Assembly (NCBI RefSeq): GCF_014842975.1 | Contig: NZ_JACYXK010000029.1 | Coordinates: forward strand, 599,043-663,042 | Direction: 5' to 3' | Source: Rhodanobacter sp. DHB23 | Lineage (GTDB): Bacteria; Pseudomonadota; Gammaproteobacteria; Xanthomonadales; Rhodanobacteraceae | Length of the DNA stretch: 64,000 nucleotides | Shown here: positions 1 through 8,375 of the stretch, one piece after another | How the letters are laid out: each line of letters opens with the position of its first letter | How positions within the stretch are numbered: the first letter of the stretch is position 1 | The notes under the pieces: model-generated | Seen by the model: only the letters and a program-made list of their open reading frames with translations | The model's database searches: none | What the model was told of the DNA's origin: nothing | Program-made: the position numbers and the translations under genes

Positions 1-552
1 ATCGCCTACGGGATCCGCAACACCGTGGGCTTCGACTGGCGTCCCGGTTCGCACCAGCTGTGGTTCACCGACAACGGCCGCGACATGATGGGCGACGACA
101 TGCCCAGCGACAAATTGAACCGCCTCTCGCACGTGGGCGAGGACTTCGGCTTTCCCTATTGCCACCAGGGCGACACCCTCGATCCCGAGTTCGGCAAGGG
201 TCATTCCTGCAAGGACTACACGCCGCCGGTGCTGAAACTCGGCGCGCACGTGGCCTCGCTGGGCATGCGCTTCTACGAAGGCAAACAGTTCCCGGCCAGC
301 TACAGGGGCGCGATCCTGATCGCCGAACACGGCTCGTGGAACCGCAGCAAGAAATCCGGCTATCGCGTGATGACCGTGCAACTCGATGGCAACAAGGTGG
401 CCAGCTACCAGCCGCTGATCACCGGCTTCGAACAGGACGAACAGGCCTGGGGCCGCCCGGTGGACGTGCAGCCGCTGCCCGACGGCAGCGTGCTGGTGAG
501 CGACGATCTGGCGGGTGCGGTTTACCGCGTGACGTACGACGCGAAGGATTAG
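1..552 (+). CDS. PQQ-dependent sugar/sorbosone dehydrogenase, C-terminal part
   Basis: The frame is open from base 1, so this is a 5'-truncated gene of which the last 183 residues are visible. The protein family is the soluble, PQQ-binding six-bladed beta-propeller dehydrogenases (glucose/L-sorbosone type), which oxidise aldoses in the periplasm. The visible part starts with IAYGIRNTVGFDW and contains LWFTDNGRD, GEDFGFPYCH and a closing-blade stretch WGRPVDV...GSVLVSDD, all characteristic of this family. The substrate cannot be told from this part. A REP-like hairpin follows the stop codon. The family is secure; whether the enzyme is a real sugar dehydrogenase or a related propeller oxidoreductase is open. 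Confidence 0.85.
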   Translation: MAYGIRNTVGFDWRPGSHQLWFTDNGRDMMGDDMPSDKLNRLSHVGEDFGFPYCHQGDTLDPEFGKGHSCKDYTPPVLKLGAHVASLGMRFYEGKQFPASYRGAILIAEHGSWNRSKKSGYRVMTVQLDGNKVASYQPLITGFEQDEQAWGRPVDVQPLPDGSVLVSDDLAGAVYRVTYDAKD

Positions 553-561
553 TTTTTGCTC

Positions 562-647
562 GTCATTCCGGCGCAGGCCGGAATCCAGTGACGGCATGGC
601 TCGGTCATGCGTGATCGCCACTGGATCCCGGCCTGCGCCGGGATGAC
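562..647. repeat. REP-like inverted repeat
   Basis: Two 29-bp arms (562-590 and 619-647) are almost perfect reverse complements around a 28-bp loop; the core reads GTCATTCCGGCGCAGGCCGG. A relative of the same family (GTCATTCCGGCGAAAGCCGG) occurs at 10394-10558. It lies between a high-GC gene and an AT-rich orphan gene and could act as a transcription terminator for the first. Confidence 0.75.
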
Positions 648-703
648 AGGCAAAGAATGGTCAGTTCACTCTGGATCGGGTTTTTCGCTTGGAAGAGGGC
701 GTT

Positions 704-1186
704 ATGACAAGATCATTGCTGGTAAAAATTTCAATTGGACTGACCATTTTCTTAATGGTGGGTGCTTATCAACTAATGAAAGTTAGGGAGTTCGCGCCTA
801 ATCTGTCGAGCTTCAGCCAAACGACAGATATATCCGGGCCTTCTTCATATCTTCCCATCGGGCGTATTGGCTTAAGCCAAATCGATGGGAAAGGATTATA
901 TTGTGGAGCAACCTATTCAGGTGGTGGTGCGCCATGTGCTGTACTTTCTAAACTCCCAGAGGGTAGTAATATTAAAGTGTCAGCGGTAACGCTAAATACA
1001 AATCGCGGTGCGATTTTGTATGCCATGAATGTCAAATTCAATTCGCAAGAAATTTACAAAACAAGTCCAGAAGAGGCTCTTCGAAATTGGCGAATTGGTA
1101 GTTACATGAAACTACCAATACTTCCCATGGTTTCAATGGTTTTTTACATTTTGATCTGTATCGTATTCACTAATTCATCAAGCTAG
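704..1186 (+). CDS. Orphan bitopic membrane protein, AT-rich
   Basis: A 160-residue protein that I do not recognise. The ATG at 704 is preceded by a good ribosome-binding site (GGAAGAGG, 691-698); a TTG 15 bases upstream is less likely. It has a hydrophobic helix near residues 5-24, a polar central domain of about 110 residues with two cysteines (in LYCGATYSGGGAPC), and a second hydrophobic helix at the C-terminus (about 137-155). The central part therefore probably faces the periplasm. Base composition and codon use are strikingly AT-rich against the neighbours, and a REP hairpin lies just upstream, which together suggest recent horizontal acquisition. No operon partner is visible. Confidence 0.7.
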   Translation: MTRSLLVKISIGLTIFLMVGAYQLMKVREFAPNLSSFSQTTDISGPSSYLPIGRIGLSQIDGKGLYCGATYSGGGAPCAVLSKLPEGSNIKVSAVTLNTNRGAILYAMNVKFNSQEIYKTSPEEALRNWRIGSYMKLPILPMVSMVFYILICIVFTNSSS

Positions 1187-1251
1187 CGCAAATCACGATC
1201 CAGAAAGAACTTCCTCTTCATGCGACACATATCCCCGATCCCGGAGTCCCC

Positions 1252-1866
1252 ATGCAACTGCGCAGCGACAACCTCAGCGAGAACCAGCCCATCCCCACCG
1301 CCAACGCCTTCGGCAAGCCCGGCCACCCGGTGGCGTTGTCGGACAACCGCAGCCCGCACCTGGCTTGGAGGGATGCGCCGCAAGGCACGCGCTCCTTCGT
1401 GCTCACCTGCATCGACACCGACGTGCCCAGCCGCGGCGACGATGTGAACAAGGCGGGCCGCGTGGTGCCCGCCGACCTGCCGCGCGTGGAATTCGTGCAC
1501 TGGCTGATGGCGAACATTCCCGAGGAATGCGGCGAACTGGGCGAGGGTTCCTGCTGCGACGGCATCACGCCGCGCGGCAAGCGCGATCCCATCGGCCCGC
1601 CGGGCAGCGTGCAGGGCTTGAACGACTACACCGGCTGGTTCGCGGGCGACGCCGACATGGGCGGCGACTACCTCGGCTACGACGGCCCGTGCCCGCCGTG
1701 GAACGACAGCATCGTGCACCACTACCATTTCCGCATCCACGCGCTGGACGTGGCGAAGCTGGACCTGCGCGGCGGCTTCACGCTGGCCGAGTTGCGCGAG
1801 GCGATGCGCGGCCACGTGCTGGCGGAGGCGGAGTTGATGGGCACGTACACGATCGCCCCGTTGTGA
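1252..1866 (+). CDS. YbhB/YbcL family PEBP (Raf-kinase-inhibitor-like) protein
   Basis: A 204-residue protein of the phosphatidylethanolamine-binding protein family. Hallmarks in order are [12 protein letters not shown] (about residues 47-58), [11 protein letters not shown] (about 80-90) and GYDGPCPPW followed by [11 protein letters not shown] (about 143-165), which form the conserved anion-binding pocket. There is no signal peptide, so it is probably cytoplasmic. It is slightly longer than E. coli YbhB, with an insert around residues 58-78. Bacterial members have no settled function. It stands alone between the AT-rich orphan and a membrane-stress operon. Confidence 0.9.
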   Translation: MQLRSDNLSENQPIPTANAFGKPGHPVALSDNRSPHLAWRDAPQGTRSFVLTCIDTDVPSRGDDVNKAGRVVPADLPRVEFVHWLMANIPEECGELGEGSCCDGITPRGKRDPIGPPGSVQGLNDYTGWFAGDADMGGDYLGYDGPCPPWNDSIVHHYHFRIHALDVAKLDLRGGFTLAELREAMRGHVLAEAELMGTYTIAPL

Positions 1867-1984
1867 ATGCAGGCGTGGAGGCGCCGCGGGCCCGCGCCTT
1901 CACGTCCGGAACGCGCCCGTTGTGGATGAATGGCGACACGCGGCCGGCATGCCGTGGTCGGTATTCGTTCAAGAGGGCAAGGCC

Positions 1985-2143
1985 ATGCTTCACTACGCGC
2001 TGATTTTCCTGATCGTCGCCGTCGTCGCCGCTGCGCTGGGCTTCGGCGGTTTCATCGGGGGCGTGGCGGCGCTGGTCGCGAAGGTCCTGTTCGTCGCGTT
2101 CCTGCTCCTGGCGATCGTCGCGTTCCTGCGGCGCGCGAAGTGA
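1985..2143 (+). CDS. DUF1328 (YtjA) small membrane protein
   Basis: A 52-residue, almost wholly hydrophobic protein ([20 protein letters not shown]...) with two membrane helices separated by a Gly-rich turn, matching the DUF1328/YtjA family in length and sequence. The ATG at 1985 follows an AGAGG motif about eight bases upstream; longer in-frame starts add unlike sequence. It opens a run of four small genes (DUF1328, DUF883, holin-like, short protein) that often occur together in proteobacteria and are linked to envelope stress. The function of the family is unknown. Confidence 0.88.
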   Translation: MLHYALIFLIVAVVAAALGFGGFIGGVAALVAKVLFVAFLLLAIVAFLRRAK

Positions 2144-2178
2144 ATCGACATTCCATGGCATGGCTTCAAGGAGGCAAC

Positions 2179-2541
2179 ATGAACCAGCATCCGGCGACTA
2201 CCGACAACGGCGGCTCCAGCCGCATCGACGACGGGGCCGAGCGCATCAAGCAGGCCACGTCCAGCGCGGTGGCGGGCACCAAGGAAGCGGTGGGCCGCGC
2301 CGCCGACCATATCGAGGCCAGCCTGCACCGCGCCACCGACAAGGTCGCCGCCGGCGCGCACCAGGCCAGCGACAAGTTCGCCGACGCCAGCGAGCGCGGC
2401 CGCGCCGCCTATGACGCCACGATGGATCGCGCGGACGAGTGGCTGGGGCAGGTGCGCGACTACGTGCGCGAGAAGCCGGTGCAGTCCGTGGCCATCGCAC
2501 TGGGTGCGGGCTGGCTGCTCGGCCGCCTGCTGCGGCGCTGA
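2179..2541 (+). CDS. DUF883/ElaB-YqjD family membrane-anchored protein
   Basis: A 120-residue protein with a strong Shine-Dalgarno (AAGGAGG) seven bases before the ATG. Residues 1-90 are an Ala/Lys/Asp-rich amphipathic, probably coiled-coil region with repeated TDKVAAGAHQASDKF-type segments; residues 98-119 form a C-terminal membrane anchor (SVAIALGAGWLLGRLLRR). This is the layout of the ElaB/YqjD/DUF883 family, whose E. coli members are inner-membrane tail-anchored, ribosome-binding, stationary-phase proteins. It is followed at six bases by the holin-like gene, so the two are probably co-transcribed. Confidence 0.85.
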   Translation: MNQHPATTDNGGSSRIDDGAERIKQATSSAVAGTKEAVGRAADHIEASLHRATDKVAAGAHQASDKFADASERGRAAYDATMDRADEWLGQVRDYVREKPVQSVAIALGAGWLLGRLLRR

Positions 2542-2547
2542 CCCCGC

Positions 2548-3012
2548 ATGCAGGAGGAACCCGCGCGCGGGCAGGATCGCGCGACGGCGCCGGAGTCCCC
2601 GGCGCCGTCCTCGTCTCTGCTGGACGAATTGAACGGGCTTGCCCGTGCGGTGCGACGGTTGTCCGGCGCGCAGCTGCACCTGCTCGCCGCCGAGCTGGGG
2701 CTGGCGCGCAGCGCGGTGTCGTGGCTGCTGGTGGCCGCGCTGGCCGCCACCGTGGCGGCCGTGGCCCTGGGCCTGACCTTGCTGGGCCTGGTCGGCGCAC
2801 TGCTGGCGTCGTGGTTCCATTCGTGGATCTGGGCGTTGCTGGCGCTGGCATTGCTGCAGGTGCTGCTGCTCGCGGGCGCAGTCGCGCTGTTCCGCCGCTG
2901 CATGCACTGGATGAGCCTGCCCGCCACGCGCCACGAATGGAATGCGATGATGCGCGAGACAGTGCAACGCGCCGGGCCGGACAGCGAAGGCGCAAGGGAG
3001 GGCAAGCCATGA
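2548..3012 (+). CDS. Phage-holin-family (DUF1469) membrane protein
   Basis: A 154-residue protein with two closely spaced membrane helices (about 64-93 and 96-121) and a polar N-terminal region, the pattern of the DUF1469 / phage_holin_3_6 family. Despite the name these chromosomal proteins are not linked to prophage, and nothing phage-like lies nearby. Its position directly after a DUF883 gene is the usual context. The last four bases overlap the next start (ATGA), which indicates translational coupling. Confidence 0.8.
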   Translation: MQEEPARGQDRATAPESPAPSSSLLDELNGLARAVRRLSGAQLHLLAAELGLARSAVSWLLVAALAATVAAVALGLTLLGLVGALLASWFHSWIWALLALALLQVLLLAGAVALFRRCMHWMSLPATRHEWNAMMRETVQRAGPDSEGAREGKP

Positions 3013-3305
3013 GCCTGTTCAGGCAACTCGACAAGGTGCGCGCGGCGCAGGCACGGGTGGCCGCGCATCGCGCGGAGCTGGCCACGCCCGCGGCGGCGTT
3101 GCTGGCGCGCGGGCAGCGGCATCCGGCGCTGATGCTGGGTGCGGCAGGCGGCGCGGGTTTCCTGCTGGGCAGCCTCGATGCATCGCCGTTGCGCGTGCCG
3201 GGACTGGAATCGCTGCTGCGCGGCGGACTCGCCGAGGCCGTGGCGCAAGGCGTGCGCCTGTTCGCGACGCTGGGCGCCGACGCCGCGGATGATGCTTCCG
3301 CATGA
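3009..3305 (+). CDS. Small hypothetical protein of the DUF883/holin operon
   Basis: A 98-residue protein coupled at both ends by ATGA overlaps (3009-3012 and 3302-3305) to the holin-like gene and the permease gene. It is rich in Ala, Arg and Leu; residues 1-40 are predicted helical and amphipathic and residues 42-58 (ALMLGAAGGAGFLLGSL) form a weak hydrophobic segment. I do not recognise the sequence, although short proteins of this composition frequently follow DUF1469 genes. It is likely a membrane-associated accessory protein of the same stress operon. Confidence 0.65.
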   Translation: MSLFRQLDKVRAAQARVAAHRAELATPAAALLARGQRHPALMLGAAGGAGFLLGSLDASPLRVPGLESLLRGGLAEAVAQGVRLFATLGADAADDASA

Positions 3306-4423
3306 ATACGCCCGATGCTGCCGAGTCGGGTGAAATCGTGGCACCGCCCACGCATGGCCGCTTCGAACGCCGCAATGTGCTGGGCACGCGCCGCCATCTC
3401 CGCGCCATCCGCGTGCTGCTCAATGCTTTCCTGTTGCTGGCGCTGCTGTATACGGTGACGCTGTGCAAGGCATTGCTGATCCCGCTGGTGCTGGCGGCCT
3501 TCATCGGCCTGGCGTTGAACCCCATCGTGGCCGGCGTCGCCCGCCATGGCCTGCCGCGCTGGCTGGGCGCCAGCGTGCTGATGCTGGCGTTGATCGGCGG
3601 CATCGGCACCGGCATCGGCCTGCTCACGCCGCCGGCGCTGGAATGGTTCCATGACGCCCCCACCACCATCCGCAGCTTCGTGCCCAAGCTCGAACACTTC
3701 ACCCAGCCGCTGGAAGCGGCCAACCGCGCCACGCAGACCCTGGTCAACGGCCATCCCGTGCGTGCCAGGCCGGAGCCGGTCGACGTGGCGGTGAGCGCGT
3801 GGGATGTGGTGTCCACCGCGCCCAAGGTGCTGGCGGCGGTGCTCACCGTGGTGCTGCTGGTGTTCTTCTTCCTCGTGTATGGCGAGTTGCTGCTGCGCCG
3901 CCTGGTGGAGATCACGCCCGGCTTCAGCCACAAGCGGCAGGCGGTGTCGGTGGTGCGCGGCATCCAGCAGGAAGTGTCGCGCTACATCCTCACCACCTTG
4001 CTCATCAACTTTTCGCTGGGCACGCTCACCGCGGCGCTGCTGTGGCAGCTGCGCATGCCCGACCCGCTGCTGTGGGGCGCGGTGGCGATGCTCGCCAACT
4101 TCATTCCCTACGTGGGCGCCATCGTCACCACCAGCGTGCTGCTGCTGGTGGGCCTGGCGCATTTCGACGACCTCACCCACGCCTTGCTGCCCGCGCTGTG
4201 CTTCGCCGGGCTCACCGCGTTCGAGGGCAACCTGGTGACGCCGCTGATCCTCGGCCGCCGCATGCGCCTCAGCCCCATCGCCATCCTGGTCTGGCTGCTG
4301 GTGTGGGGCTGGCTGTGGGGCATCCCCGGCGCGTTGCTCGCGGTGCCCATGCTCACCAGCGTCAAGCTGATCGCGGAGCACGTGCGCGGCTGGGAGTGGT
4401 TCGGGCACATGGTGCAGCGTTAG
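3302..4423 (+). CDS. AI-2E family transporter (PerM/YdiK-like permease)
   Basis: A 373-residue polytopic membrane protein of the AI-2E transporter superfamily. The N-terminal pair of helices (LLLALLYTVTLCKALLIPLVLAAFIGLALNP region, about 43-75) is followed by a periplasmic or peripheral helical part and five more helices. The C-terminal third holds the diagnostic MLANFIPYVGAIVTTS and a late IPGALLAVPM segment. Members export small molecules or protons; transport of autoinducer-2 is shown for few and cannot be assumed here. Translationally coupled to the preceding small gene. Confidence 0.88.
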   Translation: MNTPDAAESGEIVAPPTHGRFERRNVLGTRRHLRAIRVLLNAFLLLALLYTVTLCKALLIPLVLAAFIGLALNPIVAGVARHGLPRWLGASVLMLALIGGIGTGIGLLTPPALEWFHDAPTTIRSFVPKLEHFTQPLEAANRATQTLVNGHPVRARPEPVDVAVSAWDVVSTAPKVLAAVLTVVLLVFFFLVYGELLLRRLVEITPGFSHKRQAVSVVRGIQQEVSRYILTTLLINFSLGTLTAALLWQLRMPDPLLWGAVAMLANFIPYVGAIVTTSVLLLVGLAHFDDLTHALLPALCFAGLTAFEGNLVTPLILGRRMRLSPIAILVWLLVWGWLWGIPGALLAVPMLTSVKLIAEHVRGWEWFGHMVQR

Positions 4424-5326
4424 TTACCGGGTCGCACCGGCCGCGTGCCGCTGCAGCCAGGGCGCCAGGTCGAGTCGCCACAGGCCGGATTGCCCGGTGA
4501 AGTACACGCTGTGGCCGTCCGGTGCGATGTGCGCGCCCCACGGCATGTCCTTGTTGACGGCATCGCCGAGGTCCAGCGGGCGGCTCCAGTGGTCGCCTTC
4601 GCGGAAGGCGATGCACAGCCTTCCGAGGCCGCCCTTGGTCTTGCCGTAGTCGAACACGATGAAGGACCGGTCCGGCGCTATCGCGGGATCGTGGGTGGAA
4701 ACATCGGGGTCGCCCAGCCCGACGCGCACCGGCGCCAGGTAGCGGCCACCGTGCTGTTCCGCACGCCAGGTGTGCATCGTCTTGGCCTGCTTGTCCCAGC
4801 GGATGAAATACAGGCTGCCGTCGGCGGCGATGCTGGCGAAATCGACGAACACGTCGTTGTTCACCGTCGGGCCCAGCCAGACCGGCTCGCCCCAGCCGCC
4901 ACCGTGGCGGTCCACCCGCCAGAGGTTGGAGCCCGCGGCGCGGCCGCCGACGAAATAGTCCTGCACCAGCGGTTGCGCGCCGGACGTCGGCGGGCGATCC
5001 GAATCGAACAGCAGGTAGCTGCCGTCGGGCGCCATCACCGGATCCTGGTCGAACCAGTGCCCGGAAAAGCCCGCGACCTCGGGTTGCGACCAGCGGCCGC
5101 CGGCCTTGTGCGAAACCATGATGGTCTTGCGCCGGCCCTCGCTGCGGTCGAAGAACACCGTGTTGCCGTCGGGCGTGAAGGCCAGCGTGTCGTCGCTGTC
5201 GGCGTGCAGGATGCCGTCCAGCGTGACGGGTTGCGGTGCAGCCGTCGCGACGTCGGCGGCGGCGGACGGGTGCGCAAGAGCCGTCGCCAACGCGAGGGCA
5301 CCGGCAAGCGCGAGAGGGCGGGCCAT
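4424..5326 (-). CDS. Secreted PD40/TolB-like beta-propeller protein
   Basis: A 300-residue protein with a signal peptide (MARPLALAGALALATALAHPSAAA) and at least five WD40-like PD40 repeats, seen as DDTLAFTPDGNTVFFDR, DPVMAPDGSYLLFDSDR, FASIAADGSLYFIRW, DPAIAPDRSFIVFDY and AHIAPDGHSVYFTG. Such propellers are periplasmic or extracellular binding modules; no catalytic residues are visible. The start at 5326 is the only one that gives a signal peptide; the open frame continuing upstream is out of register with the next gene's protein. It is a paralogue of the next gene upstream (5353-6330), 26 bases away in the same direction, so the two probably form an operon. Confidence 0.85.
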   Translation of the reverse strand: MARPLALAGALALATALAHPSAAADVATAAPQPVTLDGILHADSDDTLAFTPDGNTVFFDRSEGRRKTIMVSHKAGGRWSQPEVAGFSGHWFDQDPVMAPDGSYLLFDSDRPPTSGAQPLVQDYFVGGRAAGSNLWRVDRHGGGWGEPVWLGPTVNNDVFVDFASIAADGSLYFIRWDKQAKTMHTWRAEQHGGRYLAPVRVGLGDPDVSTHDPAIAPDRSFIVFDYGKTKGGLGRLCIAFREGDHWSRPLDLGDAVNKDMPWGAHIAPDGHSVYFTGQSGLWRLDLAPWLQRHAAGATR

Positions 5327-5352
5327 GGCGGGATCTCCGTTCGCGGCGACGC

Positions 5353-6330
5353 TCAACGTTCGATGCCGTGCGCGCGCAGCACGTCGGCGATGTCGAAGCG
5401 CCATAGGTTGCGCGAGCCGTTGAGCGGTTCCTGCAGCCGCTGCTGCAGCGTTGCCGCGGTATCGCGCGGCTTGGGGAAGGCCACTTCGTCGCGCCGGTTG
5501 CTGGACACGTACAGCTCGCCGAAATGCGGCCCCAGCGAAGGCGCGTTCTCCAGCGACGGGCTGTTGACCTCGCCGGACAGATGCAGCGGCTTGCCCCAGC
5601 GGCCATCCGCCTCGCGGAACGCGATGTAGATGTCGGCGCTGCCCAGCGAATCGCCCTCGTTGCCGGCATAGACGAGGAAGCGTTGCTGCGGGTCGATGGC
5701 CGGGTCCATGCGGTTGTGCGCCACGTCGCCGAGCTCCACCCGCTGCGGCGTCGCGTAGCCCTGCGCGGTGCGGCGCGCCACGTAGATCTGGTAGGCGGGG
5801 CCGGAATCGGCGCGGTGCGCGGAGAAGTAGATGTCGCCGTCGGCCGCCACCGAGGGGTTGTAGATCATCGCGCCGTCGTTGAGCGCGCCGTCCACGTGCA
5901 CCGGCGCACCCCAATGCCCGTCGGGCTGCCGCTGCACGTACCAGAGGTTGGTTCCGGTGAAGCGGTGGCCGTCCATCGCCGCCGTCACCGGCGCACCGCC
6001 ACTCTGCACGGGGCGGTTGGAGACGAAGTAGAGGCGTCGCCCGTCCGGCGACAGCGTGGGCTCGGAGTCGTGCCACTGCCCGGAGAACGAAGCCACCTGC
6101 GGCGTGCCCCAGTGCCCGTCGGCGCGGTGCGAGACGAGGATGGTGTCGTCCTGCTCGGCGAAGTCCGAGCGCATGAAGTACAGCGTGTCGCCGTCCGGCG
6201 TCACGGCGGCCGAGGTTTCCTGCAGGCCGGTGGAGATCACGCCGGGGCCGACCAGCTCGCCGTGCGCTTGTGCGTGAGCGGCGAACGGGGCGGCAAGGCA
6301 GGCGGCGAGAACGAGATGACGCAGGGACAT
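5353..6330 (-). CDS. Secreted PD40/TolB-like beta-propeller protein (paralogue)
   Basis: A 325-residue protein with a signal peptide cut after about residue 20 (...AAPFAAHAQA) and PD40 motifs: SAAVTPDGDTLYFMRSD, EPTLSPDGRRLYFVSNR, NPSVAADGDIYFSA, DPAIDPQQRFLVYAG and a late APSLGPHFGELYVSSNR. It resembles its downstream neighbour throughout, including the phrases YIAFREADGRWGKPL and LWRFDIADVL, so the pair arose by duplication. It lies just downstream of the LytTR regulator gene, same strand, about 120 bases away, and might be its target; that is inference. Substrate or partner unknown. Confidence 0.85.
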   Translation of the reverse strand: MSLRHLVLAACLAAPFAAHAQAHGELVGPGVISTGLQETSAAVTPDGDTLYFMRSDFAEQDDTILVSHRADGHWGTPQVASFSGQWHDSEPTLSPDGRRLYFVSNRPVQSGGAPVTAAMDGHRFTGTNLWYVQRQPDGHWGAPVHVDGALNDGAMIYNPSVAADGDIYFSAHRADSGPAYQIYVARRTAQGYATPQRVELGDVAHNRMDPAIDPQQRFLVYAGNEGDSLGSADIYIAFREADGRWGKPLHLSGEVNSPSLENAPSLGPHFGELYVSSNRRDEVAFPKPRDTAATLQQRLQEPLNGSRNLWRFDIADVLRAHGIER

Positions 6331-6448
6331 GGACGTTCCTTGCAGGTGGGCGATGCCGGCAGCCTGCGCGCGGACGCGTCGCGCCTCTTCCGTTTCGTGA
6401 CCAGCGGCAGCGGCGCGTGACCAGCGGCCGTGCACGCGTGGCGAACGG

Positions 6449-7192
6449 TCAGGGCAGGCCCAGCACGCTGCGCGCGCCGGCGCGGAAGCGCCGGCTGAGG
6501 TCCAGCCGGGTGCCGTCGCGCAGCACGATCTCGGCGTTGCCGTTGAACAGCGGATGCACCTCGCGGATGCGTTCCACGTTGACCACCGTGCCGCGGTGGA
6601 TGCGCAGGAAGCGCGCCGGGTCGAGCGCGGACAGCAGGTGGCTGAGCGTTTCGCGGTGCAGGTGGCTGGCGCCGTCGGCGTGGATCTCCACGTAATTGCC
6701 CTCGGCGCGGATCCAGTCGATGCGCTCGGTGGCGATCACCCGGATGTGCTCGCCCACGCGCACGCTGACGCGCTGCAGGTGGGCGGCATGCGGCGCCGTC
6801 GCGGCGGGCGACTGAAAGCCCTGCCAGTGCCGGCGCACGCGCGCCATGGCCTGGTCGAAGCGCGCCTGGTCGATGGGCTTGAGCAGGTAGTCCAGCGCGC
6901 TGGCGTCGAACGCGCGCAGCGCGTGCTGGCCGTAGGCGGTGGCGAACACCACCATCGGCAACGCCTGCGGCTTGAGCTGGTGCAGCAGCTTGAAGCCGTC
7001 CATGCCCGGCATGCGGATGTCGAGGAACAGCAGGTCGGGCGCGAGCGCCGCCAGCGCTTGCAGCGCCTCGTCGGCATGGCCGCATTCGCCGACGATCTCC
7101 ACGTCGGCGTGCGCGGCCAGCGCTTGGCGCAGCGCGAGGCGCGCCAGCACCTCGTCGTCCACCAGCAGCGCGCGGATGGCCGGCGCGCTCAT
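6449..7192 (-). CDS. LytTR-family response regulator
   Basis: A 247-residue regulator. The receiver domain (1-120) has the acidic pocket at LLVDDE, the phospho-acceptor Asp58 (LLFLDIRMPG) and Lys105 (LLKPID). A LytTR DNA-binding domain follows (about 138-245) with the typical IDWIRAEGNYVEIHA and FLRIHRGTVVNVERI segments. Its start overlaps the stop of the histidine-kinase gene (ATGA, 7189-7192), so kinase and regulator are translationally coupled and form a LytS/LytR (AlgZ/AlgR-like) pair. LytTR regulators usually bind direct repeats upstream of envelope or secreted-protein genes; the downstream PD40 pair is a candidate target. Confidence 0.93.
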   Translation of the reverse strand: MSAPAIRALLVDDEVLARLALRQALAAHADVEIVGECGHADEALQALAALAPDLLFLDIRMPGMDGFKLLHQLKPQALPMVVFATAYGQHALRAFDASALDYLLKPIDQARFDQAMARVRRHWQGFQSPAATAPHAAHLQRVSVRVGEHIRVIATERIDWIRAEGNYVEIHADGASHLHRETLSHLLSALDPARFLRIHRGTVVNVERIREVHPLFNGNAEIVLRDGTRLDLSRRFRAGARSVLGLP

Positions 7193-8274
7193 GCGGCCAG
7201 CTCGCGGAAGGGCAGGCGCAATTCCACCCGCGTGCCGCCGCCGTCGCGCCGCCGCAGGTCGAGCCGCGCCCCGTCGCCGAACAGCATCGCCAGCCGCGCG
7301 CGCGTGTTGGCGAGGCCGATGCCTTCGCTGGCGCCCTCGGGCGGCAGGCCCAGGCCGTCGTCGTCCACGCACAGGACCAGCACCTCGCCGTCGCGGCGGC
7401 CGGCCACGTGCAGGCTGCCGGGTTCGGCCTTGGCCAGCAGGCCGTGGCGCAGTGCGTTCTCCACCAGGGGCTGCAGGATGAGGTTGGGCACGGCGGCGTG
7501 CAGCGTGTCGTCGTCCACGTCGAGCCGCGTGCTGAGGCGGTCCTGGAAACGCACCTGCTGGATGTCGAGGTAGCAGCGCAGGAACTCCAGTTCGCGCGCC
7601 AGCGGTACCTGCGGCGCGTGGCGTTCCTCCAGCGTGAGGCGCAGGAAGTCGCTGAGCCGCGCGATCATCAGCCGCGCCTGCAGCGGGTCGGCCAGCGCCA
7701 GCGCGGAGATAGCGTTGAGCGTGTTGAACAGGAAATGCGGCTGCAATTGCATGCGCAGCGCCTGCAATTGCGCCTGAACCAGTTGCGTTTCGAGCCGCGC
7801 GTTGCGCAGCCGCTCGTCGCGCAGGTGGCGGCGCGACTCCAGCCCGCGCAGCACCGCCAGCACCACCCAGTAGGTGAGCAGGGCGAAGTGGAAGTTGTAG
7901 GCAAACTGCATGCGCAGGTAATCGCCCAGCGTGTGCACCGGCATGCGGCCCGGGCCGCACAGCCACCAGTACAGCAGCAGGTGCGCGAACAGTTGCGCCA
8001 GCGCCACGCCCAGGCTGGCCGGCACGTGCACGGCGAGGAAACGCCGCCATCCGCGCGTGGCGCCCTGCCGGCCCAGCCAGCCCACCAGCGGCACGAGCAG
8101 CATCCACAGCCAGTAGTCGGCGAGGCTCCACGTCAGTTGCCGCGGCCATGCCGGCGGATTGCCCTCGCCGATCGAGGACAACCCGGAGCTGAGCGCGTAC
8201 GACAGCGCCAGCAGCGTCCAGAAGCCGAACGCCACGACTGCGCCGCGCATGCGTGCTGGAAGGAATCGGGCCAT
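7189..8274 (-). CDS. LytS-type sensor histidine kinase (His_kinase PF06580)
   Basis: A 361-residue inner-membrane kinase. Residues 12-142 hold about four membrane helices with no sizeable periplasmic domain, followed by a coiled coil (about 143-172) and the LytS-type kinase core: phospho-acceptor His180 in QPHFLFNTLN, the PNLILQPLVENALRHG N-box, CVDDDGLGLPP and GIGLANTRARL. The ATG at 8274 gives the membrane region its expected length; the longer open frame would add an unrelated, Arg-rich leader. It pairs with the LytTR regulator. No sensing domain apart from the membrane helices, so it probably senses membrane state or a partner protein. Confidence 0.92.
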   Translation of the reverse strand: MARFLPARMRGAVVAFGFWTLLALSYALSSGLSSIGEGNPPAWPRQLTWSLADYWLWMLLVPLVGWLGRQGATRGWRRFLAVHVPASLGVALAQLFAHLLLYWWLCGPGRMPVHTLGDYLRMQFAYNFHFALLTYWVVLAVLRGLESRRHLRDERLRNARLETQLVQAQLQALRMQLQPHFLFNTLNAISALALADPLQARLMIARLSDFLRLTLEERHAPQVPLARELEFLRCYLDIQQVRFQDRLSTRLDVDDDTLHAAVPNLILQPLVENALRHGLLAKAEPGSLHVAGRRDGEVLVLCVDDDGLGLPPEGASEGIGLANTRARLAMLFGDGARLDLRRRDGGGTRVELRLPFRELAA

Positions 8275-8375
8275 CGTTTGCGCCTCGCCGCGTTGCCGAC
8301 GCGACCGGCGCAGTGTGCGTGCGCGGCGTGGCGCGCGGAAGTGTCCATCGGCACGGTGGTGCGCCATCGTGTATT

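Noticed and set aside
2548..3012. Prophage remnant suggested by a holin-family protein
   Set aside because: DUF1469 proteins are normal chromosomal genes beside DUF883; there are no other phage genes.
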